From Clostridiales bacterium (GTDB lineage: Bacteria; Bacillota; Sulfobacillia; CADDZV01), in the NCBI GenBank assembly GCA_902812875.1, contig CADDZV010000010.1:1-39416 (forward strand): DNA of 39,416 nt, given 5' to 3'. Positions 33,772 through 39,416 of the stretch are shown piece by piece. The notes below the pieces were generated by a model. The model did no database searches and had not been told where the DNA came from. It worked only from the letters and a program-made list of their open reading frames with translations. Position 1 is the stretch's first letter; each line of letters opens with the position of its first letter. Position numbers and translations under genes: made by a program.

Positions 33772-33802
33772 CCGCCTTCCCCTCATCTCCCTGCCGAAAA
33801 CA

Positions 33803-35251
33803 CTAGCTGCGGAACCCGTATTCCTGCCACCGCCGGTCGACCAGCGCCTTGATTTCGGGCGGCATGACGATGTCGTCCGGCCATACCCGCGTGTGACCTT
33901 CCTCGGGCAGTTTGCGGGTAGCATCTATACCCATCTTCCCGCCGAAGTGGGCCCGCGGCGAAGCATGGTCCAGATCATCCAGGGGCCCCTCAACAATAAC
34001 CACATCCCTGGCCGCATCGATGTTGTTGGTTACCCGCCAGATCACTTCATCCATGTCGTGTACGTTTACGTCTTTGTCCACTACCACAATGTGCTTGGCG
34101 TTTGCCATCTGGCCCATACCCCACAGGGCGTACATGGTCTGCCGGGCTTGGCCCGGGTAGTGCTTAGCGATGCTTACGATGACGAGGTTATGGAACACAC
34201 CGGCAGGCGGCATACTGATATCGACGACATCGGGTACCAGCATCTGGATCAAAGGCAAAAACAGGCGTTCCGTTACTTTTCCGAGATAGGCGTCCTCCTT
34301 GATCGGCCGGCCGACTACCGTGGCCGGGTAGATCGGGTCCCGGCGCCGGGTGATGGCCGTGACATGAAATACCGGATACAGATCGGCCAGGGAGTAATAA
34401 CCCGTGTGATCGCCAAACGGTCCTTCCATCCGCAGCTCATCTACGTCTACATACCCCTCGAGTACAAACTCGGCATGAGCGGGCACTTCCACGTCCACGG
34501 TTTTGGCCCGCACAAGCTCGACCGGCGCCCGCCGCAGAAAACCGGCCAGAATAAACTCATCGATGTCGCGGGGCAGCGGCGCCGTGGCGGCATATATCGT
34601 CGCGGGGTCCGCACCCAGGGCCACTGCCACCGGCAGCCGGCGCTCACCCTGGTTTTTCGCCGCGATCTGGTGATACCGGCCGCCCTTGTGCAAGTGCCAG
34701 TGCATGCCGGCCGTTTTGCCGTCAAAAACCTGCATGCGATACATGCCGAGATTCCGCCGCCCGGTGGCCGGGTCGCGCGTGCATACCAGCGGCAGCGTGA
34801 TGAACGGCCCGCCGTCCTGCGGCCACGTCGTCAGCACCGGCAGCTTGGTGAGATCGGGATCGTTGTCCACCACCTCCTGGCAAGGGGCATCGTGTACAAG
34901 TTTGGGGAAGTACGACGACAGCTCGGCGAGCTTGGGCAGGGCTCGCAGTTTGTCCCAGAAACCACCCACCTCGGGCGGCTGGATGAGGGTTCGCAGCGTC
35001 TGGCCGACCCGGTCCGGGTCGTCGAGCCCGAGGGCGAAGTTCGTGCGGGCCTGGGTGCCAAAAAGGTTCATGGCCACCGGAAACTGCGAGCCTTTTACGT
35101 TGGTAAAAAGAAGGGCCGGACCGCCGCGAGCTACCATGCGGTCGGCAATCTCCGCCATCTCCAGGTACGGATCAACCGGCACCGTCACCCGTTGCAGCTC
35201 GCCCCGCGCTTCCAGGGCACGCAGGTACTCATGCAAGTCGCGAAAAGCCAT
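33803..35251 (-). CDS. mqnL: UbiD-family prenylated-FMN decarboxylase (probable MqnL)
   Basis: A 482-residue UbiD-family (de)carboxylase. It has the conserved GMHWHLHKGGRYHQI prFMN-binding region, LAGFLRRAPVEL, and the catalytic-motif segment RMEGPFGDHTGYY with the active-site Glu, plus KEDAYLGKVTERLFLPL. It needs prenylated FMN made by a UbiX-type enzyme, which is not in the window. With UbiA next to it (31-nt gap) the best fit is 1,4-dihydroxy-6-naphthoate decarboxylase or its prenylated equivalent in menaquinone synthesis. ATG at 35251 has GGAGG 8 nt upstream. The promoter carries the shared TetR operator at 35265-35279 overlapping the region just downstream of the -10. Confidence 0.83.
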   Translation of the reverse strand: MAFRDLHEYLRALEARGELQRVTVPVDPYLEMAEIADRMVARGGPALLFTNVKGSQFPVAMNLFGTQARTNFALGLDDPDRVGQTLRTLIQPPEVGGFWDKLRALPKLAELSSYFPKLVHDAPCQEVVDNDPDLTKLPVLTTWPQDGGPFITLPLVCTRDPATGRRNLGMYRMQVFDGKTAGMHWHLHKGGRYHQIAAKNQGERRLPVAVALGADPATIYAATAPLPRDIDEFILAGFLRRAPVELVRAKTVDVEVPAHAEFVLEGYVDVDELRMEGPFGDHTGYYSLADLYPVFHVTAITRRRDPIYPATVVGRPIKEDAYLGKVTERLFLPLIQMLVPDVVDISMPPAGVFHNLVIVSIAKHYPGQARQTMYALWGMGQMANAKHIVVVDKDVNVHDMDEVIWRVTNNIDAARDVVIVEGPLDDLDHASPRAHFGGKMGIDATRKLPEEGHTRVWPDDIVMPPEIKALVDRRWQEYGFRS

Positions 35252-35264
35252 TCTGCTCGCCTCC

Positions 35265-35279
35265 GACTGACGCGTCGGT
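35265..35279. promoter_or_regulatory. TetR operator in the mqnL-mqnP-ABC promoter
   Basis: GACTGACGCGTCGGT is identical over 15 bp to the element at 10604-10618 in front of tetR-menG. With the next base it forms a 16-bp palindrome with one mismatch in eight pairs, GACTGACG|CGTCGGTC. It lies between the -10 box and the ribosome binding site, so bound protein would block transcription. Confidence 0.72.
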
Positions 35280-35282
35280 CTA

Positions 35283-35288
35283 ATTATA
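35283..35288 (-). promoter_or_regulatory. -10 box of the mqnL operon
   Basis: The minus strand reads TATAAT in an A+T-rich patch (TTTTTTTATAATTAG) that stands out in GC-rich surroundings. A -35-like TGGATT lies 17 bp upstream at 35306-35311. The repressor palindrome begins 3 nt downstream of the -10. Confidence 0.65.
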
Positions 35289-35333
35289 AAAAAAGCACAG
35301 GCACAAATCCACTCTTCCCCACCAAGCAATTCG

Positions 35334-35618
35334 CTAGCCCCTGGTGCCGATGAAGACCAACAAAACCCCGGCCAGAATGACCAAAAGCCGGTACCATGGC
35401 ATCTGGTCCGCCAAATGCACAAGGCCGATGGCGCTGACCGTTATGAAAAGAATGGGACCGAAAAGGCCAAGGGCCGCATTAATACGCAAGGCCTGCGCCA
35501 CCGTGCGCCACCGCAACATCAAAAGGGCCGCCGTGACCTCCACAGACGCCGACAAAAAGCGCAAAAGCACCATGCTTGCAAGGACCTTGAATTCGGACAC
35601 CCGGTACCACCCCCGCAC
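35334..35618 (-). CDS. YqhV-family small membrane protein (DUF2619-like)
   Basis: A short hydrophobic protein (94 residues from GTG at 35618, or 88 from GTG at 35600). It has three predicted membrane segments, with LRFLSASVEVTAALLMLRW and QALRINAALGLFGPILFITVSAIG, which resemble YqhV of Bacillus. No role is known. The shorter form has GGGGGTGG upstream; the choice of start is open. It follows the polysaccharide deacetylase gene and lies 82 nt before mqnL. It is a Gram-positive lineage marker rather than a functional clue. Confidence 0.65.
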   Translation of the reverse strand: MRGWYRVSEFKVLASMVLLRFLSASVEVTAALLMLRWRTVAQALRINAALGLFGPILFITVSAIGLVHLADQMPWYRLLVILAGVLLVFIGTRG

Positions 35619-35621
35619 CGT

Positions 35622-36353
35622 CTACTTGCCGCCGGCTGACAAAAGAGTGGAAACCGTGACCAGTTGAAAGTTGCGGCTGCGGAGGTCGTCAATGATGCCC
35701 CCCAAAACCTGTTGCATGGCAGGCGATCCCCAGCAGCGGTCGTGCATCAGGATGATGTCACCCGGCGAGACATTCTTCCTGATGGCATCGCGGATGGCAG
35801 GAGTGCAGGAACGCCAGTCACTCGTGTCCAGGCTCCAGAGGATGACCTCGGACCCTTGTGCCCGCACCACGGCCACCATGTTTTCGTCGTACCGCCGCGG
35901 CGGACGGAACAATACCGGTACCCGTCCGGTTACCCGGGCGATGGCGGCCGCCCCTTTCTGCACCTCGTCGATGATTACCGCTTTGTTGCCGTTGAGATTG
36001 GTCAAAAGCCGGTGGGAATAGCTGTGATTTCCGATCTCGTGGCCGTTTGCCTGGATGGAGCGGACCAGGTCAGGGTACATCTCCACTTGTTCGCCGATCA
36101 GGAAAAACGTCGCCGGCACGTGATGGTTGCGCAGGACAGCAAGCACCGCTTCCGTAGCGTGGGGGTCTGGTCCGTCGTCAAAGGTGAGGGCTACCAGTGG
36201 CAACTCGGTCTCGACATACCGGACGGCACCGTAGACCTTGGCCTCCCAACGGGCCTGGGCTGGCAAGGCCAGACTGCCCGGCACCAGGATGACGCCCAGC
36301 AAAAAAATACTCGTGACGAGCCAAAAAACGCCCCGGCGGTCGACGCCTGCCAT
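35622..36353 (-). CDS. Polysaccharide deacetylase (NodB-like), exported
   Basis: A 243-residue NodB-homology-domain protein. The N-terminus is a signal anchor (VFWLVTSIFLLGVILVPGSL). Catalytic motifs are TFDDGP (metal-binding Asp pair), HEIGNHSYSH (metal His), RPPR, and the downstream SLDTSDW and IILMHD. Such enzymes deacetylate peptidoglycan or chitin-like polymers outside the cell; the family also includes sporulation-associated PdaA/PdaB-like proteins. ATG at 36353 is chosen because GGGGGG precedes it by 7 nt. It lies 54 nt downstream of ccdA. The substrate is not determined by sequence. Confidence 0.9.
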   Translation of the reverse strand: MAGVDRRGVFWLVTSIFLLGVILVPGSLALPAQARWEAKVYGAVRYVETELPLVALTFDDGPDPHATEAVLAVLRNHHVPATFFLIGEQVEMYPDLVRSIQANGHEIGNHSYSHRLLTNLNGNKAVIIDEVQKGAAAIARVTGRVPVLFRPPRRYDENMVAVVRAQGSEVILWSLDTSDWRSCTPAIRDAIRKNVSPGDIILMHDRCWGSPAMQQVLGGIIDDLRSRNFQLVTVSTLLSAGGK

Positions 36354-36407
36354 GCCCAATCCCCCCGCAGCGGAAATCGCAAATATATATGCGCGGCGGG
36401 GCTTTTC

Positions 36408-37115
36408 CTACGAAAAGAGGGTGGTGATCCGACTGAAAAGGTTGAAATAGACCAGAAGCCCGAGGGCGATGAGGAGCAAGCCCGTGATTACCCGCAAGCG
36501 GTCGGCGTAGCGGGCCAGGGTCATCACCCGCCGCCGGAACGCCGTCAGAAATACCGCAGCAAGGACAAACGGTACCCCAAGTCCCAAGGAATAGGCTCCC
36601 AGAAGCGCCACCGCTTTGGCTGCGGTGGCAAAGGACTGGGCCAAGACCAGGATAGAGGCCAAGGCCGGCCCGGCGCACGGCGTCCAGGCTACCCCAAAGA
36701 CGATACCGAACATAAATGAAACCAACACGTTCGCCCGGTCGCCCGGGTCATACTGGAACCGGGCTTCGCGCCCGGTCAAAAATGAAAGCGGCAGCCACCC
36801 GGCCGTGGCCAGACCCATTGCTACCACAAAGACGCCGCCCAGTCGCCGGACAAGCGGCATATACCCGGACAAGACACTGCCGGCAGCGCCTACGGCCATG
36901 CCCATCAGGATGAACATGCTGGAAAATCCGAGCACAAACGAAAGAGCATTCACCACCAGCCGCAGCCGGCTGCGACCAGCCAGCTCACCGGAAACACCGG
37001 TATCACCAGCCAGAAAGGCTATGTACGCCGGGATAAGAGGCAAGACGCAAGGGGAAGCAAACGAGGCCAACCCCGCTATGAATGCCACGCCCACTGCCAC
37101 AATGGTGCCAGCCAA
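36408..37115 (-). CDS. ccdA: CcdA-type cytochrome c biogenesis thiol-disulfide transporter
   Basis: A 235-residue membrane protein of the CcdA/DsbD-transmembrane family with six predicted helices. The two redox cysteines are in SFASPCVLPL and WTPCAGP. It shuttles reducing power across the membrane to extracytoplasmic thioredoxins for cytochrome c maturation or sporulation. TTG at 37115 is chosen because GGAGG lies 8 nt upstream; the open frame extends 39 nt more. No thioredoxin-fold partner is adjacent, and haem genes are 28 kb away. The deacetylase follows. Confidence 0.9.
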   Translation of the reverse strand: MAGTIVAVGVAFIAGLASFASPCVLPLIPAYIAFLAGDTGVSGELAGRSRLRLVVNALSFVLGFSSMFILMGMAVGAAGSVLSGYMPLVRRLGGVFVVAMGLATAGWLPLSFLTGREARFQYDPGDRANVLVSFMFGIVFGVAWTPCAGPALASILVLAQSFATAAKAVALLGAYSLGLGVPFVLAAVFLTAFRRRVMTLARYADRLRVITGLLLIALGLLVYFNLFSRITTLFS

Positions 37116-37226
37116 GATATCGGCCTCCGCGCCTAGGTGGTCACAGGGAGCCAACCATTACACCCTGGTGCCATAACACGACCATTGTACAGCAGGCTCA
37201 TAAACCAGCGGGATCGGGACGTCACA

Positions 37227-38300
37227 TTAACTTGCGGTCGTCATGGACGGTAGTGCTTCCGCCTCACCCAGCAGCATGAGACGCGATTCCAGGTCGTCCT
37301 GGCTGATGAGACCTTTGTCCCAAAGGTCCCGGAGGCTATCGGCCATGCCCAGCATGCCGTAGCGGCTGCCGCTATGAATCGCCGCGTCCACTTGGTCAAT
37401 ACGTCCTTCCCGGAGAAGGGCCCTGACCGCCGGCGTGTTCACCAGCACGTCGACCGCTACGACCCGCCCGGGCTGGTCCTGCCGCGGTACGAGCTGCTGG
37501 GCCACCACCCCCACGAGGGTGGAGGAAATCTGGATGCGCACGGGGTCCTGCCTGTGCGGCGGAAACTGCTCAATGAGTTTTCGGATCGCGTGCGAGGCGG
37601 TGTTGGCATAAAAGCCGGCCAGCACGAGCTGGCGGGTTTCAGCAGCCACTAGTACGTCGGAAATCACGTCCGGATCGGAAAGCTCGCTGAGCATGATCAC
37701 GTCTGGGTCTTCGCGCAACGCTGCCCGCAGGGCAGCGGAAAAGGTCGCAACGTCAAGCCCGACTTCGCGCTGGTTGACGAGACTGCGTTTGTGCTTGTGC
37801 AGGTATTCGATCGGCGCCTCCAGGGTAAGAATGTGTACCGCCCGCTCCTCGTTGATCCGGTCGACGAGGCTCGCCAGGGTGGTGGAGCGGCCGCTGCCCG
37901 ACGGCCCCGCGACAATCACCAGGCCGCGCGGCGCCTGGGCAAACGTCCCCAGGACAGCCGGCAGCCGCAGTTCCTCCAGGGTGGGGATGACGGACGGCAA
38001 GACCCGCACCACAATGCCCACGCTGCCCCGCTGACGAAAGCCATGGACGCGGAATCTGCCTGCGCCGGGAATACTGTAGGTAAAATCGATGTCTCCTGCA
38101 TTGGCAAAGCGTTCACGTTGGGAAGGATTCATCAGGGCATCGAGAAGGGCGGCGGCTTCCGTCGGGGTGATTTTCTCGTCCCCTGCCCTGGCGAGCACAC
38201 CGTCCACGCGGACAAGCGGGGTGGCCCCCACGGTGACGTGCAGGTCGGAAGCTCCGCTGGAAGCGGCAAATTTGAGAAGTGCCTCCGCCTGATAAGGCAA
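37227..38300 (-). CDS. Degenerate PilT-like secretion ATPase
   Basis: A 357-residue PilT/GspE-superfamily protein. Overall layout matches PilT: N-terminal ASDLHVTVGATPLVRVDG, then a RecA-like domain. However the Walker A is GPSGSGRSTT with Arg at residue 138 where Lys is expected; the Walker B/Asp-box region is EDPDVIMLSELSD rather than the usual EMRD; and the His-box is AAETRQLVLAGFYANTA, without the GHL...LHTN residues. FPPHRQDPVRIQ and QQLVPRQD are kept. It may have lost ATPase activity or serve as a regulator. TTG at 38300 is chosen as start because GGGGG lies 7 nt upstream. It follows the GGDEF gene by 58 nt. No pilin genes are present. Confidence 0.83.
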   Translation of the reverse strand: MPYQAEALLKFAASSGASDLHVTVGATPLVRVDGVLARAGDEKITPTEAAALLDALMNPSQRERFANAGDIDFTYSIPGAGRFRVHGFRQRGSVGIVVRVLPSVIPTLEELRLPAVLGTFAQAPRGLVIVAGPSGSGRSTTLASLVDRINEERAVHILTLEAPIEYLHKHKRSLVNQREVGLDVATFSAALRAALREDPDVIMLSELSDPDVISDVLVAAETRQLVLAGFYANTASHAIRKLIEQFPPHRQDPVRIQISSTLVGVVAQQLVPRQDQPGRVVAVDVLVNTPAVRALLREGRIDQVDAAIHSGSRYGMLGMADSLRDLWDKGLISQDDLESRLMLLGEAEALPSMTTAS

Positions 38301-38303
38301 AAC

Positions 38304-38339
38304 GACACCCCCAACAGTTGAACTACGTTTAGGGGTATC
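38304..38339 (-). promoter_or_regulatory. Hairpin masking the PilT-like ribosome binding site
   Basis: On the minus strand GATACCCC pairs with GGGGTGTC (one G-U pair, 8 bp) around a 20-nt loop. The 3' arm holds the G run that serves as ribosome binding site for the TTG at 38300. This could couple translation to the upstream gene. Structure predicted by eye. Confidence 0.45.
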
Positions 38340-38358
38340 GTCAAATGCCCAAAAAACT

Positions 38359-39416
38359 TTAGGACGAGCTGTACACCCGCACGACAGACCCGCCATCTTT
38401 TTTGCCCTGGTACATGGCGGCATCTGCCCGCTGCCACAGTTCCTCGAAACTGTCGGCATCTGCCGGGAAAGAGGCCACTCCCATGCTGGCCGACAGCCGC
38501 ACCGCCATGTCGCCGTAAGGCCCGAACGTCCGCTCCAGAATGGCAGCCTCAAGCCTGGCTCCCAAGGCGGCTGCCCCCTCGCGGGCAGTGCCGCGGCATA
38601 TGATGGCAAACTCGTCACCGCCCACGCGGGCCGCGGTGTCAGACCGACGTACGTGCTCGCGGACCAGCCCGGCAAATTCGGCCAGTACCCGGTCGCCCGT
38701 CTGGTGGCCGAGGCGGTCGTTGACGTGCTTGAAGTTGTCAAGATCGATCATCAGGAGGGAAACCGGCTCCGGCACCAGCCTGGCAGCCTCAATGGCCTCC
38801 TGCAGGTATTTCTTGAAATAGCGGTAGTTCACAAGGCCCGTGAGACCGTCGGTCATGGCCATTGCCCGCGTCTCCCCAAACAGGCGGGCATTGTCGAGAG
38901 CTATGGCCACGAGATCAGCCAGTGACACAAGAAGGGCGACGTCCTCGCCCGTAAACGTTTGATCCCGGCTTTCGATGTTGATTACCCCGGCGACATCGCC
39001 GCGGAGGTACACTGGCACCGCCACCTCTGCCCGTGCCCCCGGCAGGCCGGGGATATAGGCCGGGTTGTGGGTGACATCGTTTTCGACCACCGGCTGCCCG
39101 GTCTTGGCCGCCAGGCCGGTGATGCCTTGTCCGAAAGCGATGCGCATGCCCAGTGCGTCCTGGTAGCCCTGCGCTGCCCGCACCACGAGATACCCTTCGT
39201 CGTCCACCAACAAGATGGCGAAATATGGGTAGTTGAATGTGCGCTCGAGAACATCGCCCAGCCGGCTCAAAATGTTGTCGATATCGAGGGTGGACGATAG
39301 AATCTGGGCCGCCTCATACAGCGCCTGCAGCCGCCGTTCCGTTACCTGGGCGCGGCGTTCGACGCGGTCTGCCCACAGGATAAGGGCAGCAAGATCGGCC
39401 ACATCCTGGCACATAG
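38359..39416 (-). CDS. GAF-GGDEF diguanylate cyclase (5' end at or beyond the window edge)
   Basis: At least 351 residues. A GAF domain (~25-180: LYEAAQILSSTLDIDNIL, FGQGITGLAAKTG, VPVYLRGDVAGVINIES) precedes a GGDEF domain (~185-345). The active site is the canonical RVGGDEFAII, and a RRSD five residues upstream fits the RxxD inhibitory site, so c-di-GMP product inhibition is likely. Also typical are MTDGLTGLVNYRYF and MIDLDNFKHVND. An ATG at 39414 is the first visible codon, so the true start may lie outside. It is upstream of the degenerate PilT-like gene and may share its transcript. The GAF ligand is unknown. Confidence 0.92.
   Translation of the reverse strand, partial: MCQDVADLAALILWADRVERRAQVTERRLQALYEAAQILSSTLDIDNILSRLGDVLERTFNYPYFAILLVDDEGYLVVRAAQGYQDALGMRIAFGQGITGLAAKTGQPVVENDVTHNPAYIPGLPGARAEVAVPVYLRGDVAGVINIESRDQTFTGEDVALLVSLADLVAIALDNARLFGETRAMAMTDGLTGLVNYRYFKKYLQEAIEAARLVPEPVSLLMIDLDNFKHVNDRLGHQTGDRVLAEFAGLVREHVRRSDTAARVGGDEFAIICRGTAREGAAALGARLEAAILERTFGPYGDMAVRLSASMGVASFPADADSFEELWQRADAAMYQGKKDGGSVVRVYSSS

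Noticed and set aside
33521-35353. 610-codon plus-strand open frame opposite mqnL and part of mqnP
   Set aside because: Long antisense frame produced by GC-rich codon bias; no ribosome binding site, motif or membrane pattern, while the minus strand has clear UbiD and UbiA motifs.
38301-38358. c-di-GMP riboswitch before the PilT-like gene
   Set aside because: Only 58 nt, without the conserved aptamer core; a simple hairpin is all that can be supported.
1-39416. CRISPR array, insertion sequences, prophage or tRNA genes
   Set aside because: No regular repeats with spacers, no transposase or integrase motifs, no tRNA cloverleaf was recognised.

Overview
The window looks like chromosome from a GC-rich, probably anaerobic or facultative member of the Bacillota (Clostridia/Moorella/Desulfotomaculum-like lineages). 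This is inferred from Rex, a NirJ1/AhbC-type radical SAM haem enzyme, FixABCX, a two-subunit class I fumarase, a YqhV-family protein, an FMN riboswitch in front of ribU, and frequent GTG/TTG starts behind strong AGGAGG-like ribosome binding sites. No transposon, prophage, CRISPR array, tRNA or rRNA was seen. Except for a block at 12.3-17.4 kb, every gene is on the minus strand.

In order of minus-strand transcription (high to low coordinates): a GAF-GGDEF diguanylate cyclase followed by a degenerate PilT-like ATPase (39.4-37.2 kb); CcdA, a polysaccharide deacetylase and a YqhV-like membrane protein (37.1-35.3 kb); an operon of a UbiD-type decarboxylase, a UbiA-type prenyltransferase and a three-gene ABC importer (35.25-30.35 kb); and a long gene run from a consensus promoter: fixA-fixB-fixC-fixX, malate dehydrogenase, fumarase alpha and beta, malic enzyme, sucC-sucD and a tryptophanase (30.3-19.5 kb). 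Next come a frameshifted exported Tyr-rich protein and a membrane-anchored beta-propeller protein (19.2-17.5 kb). The plus-strand block holds a CehA/McbA-like PHP hydrolase, the FMN riboswitch and ribU, a gamma-glutamyltransferase-family enzyme and an RlmD-like rRNA methyltransferase (12.3-17.4 kb). The minus strand then resumes with a patatin-like lipase, a TetR regulator with menG, a six-gene haem/sirohaem operon (hemA, a fused sirC-hemC, a fused cobA-hemD, hemB, rex, ahbC), and a Pho-box-preceded pstS-pstC (cut by the window edge).

The common theme is anaerobic respiratory metabolism: menaquinone tail steps (UbiD/MqnL, UbiA/MqnP, MenG), tetrapyrroles, an ETF:quinone electron-transfer complex, and C4-dicarboxylate/TCA enzymes that would feed it. 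The most interesting observation is an identical 15-bp near-palindrome (GACTGACGCGTCGGT) in the promoter of tetR-menG (10604-10618) and in the promoter of ubiD-ubiA-ABC (35265-35279), 25 kb apart. This points to an apparently undescribed TetR-type regulon that joins the last methylation step of menaquinone synthesis to the decarboxylase/prenyltransferase steps and to an ABC importer of unknown substrate. Other points of interest are the SirC-HemC fusion with a well-placed internal start, the PilT homologue with a Walker A Lys-to-Arg change, and a strong preference for CTT-TTG as the Leu-Leu codon pair.
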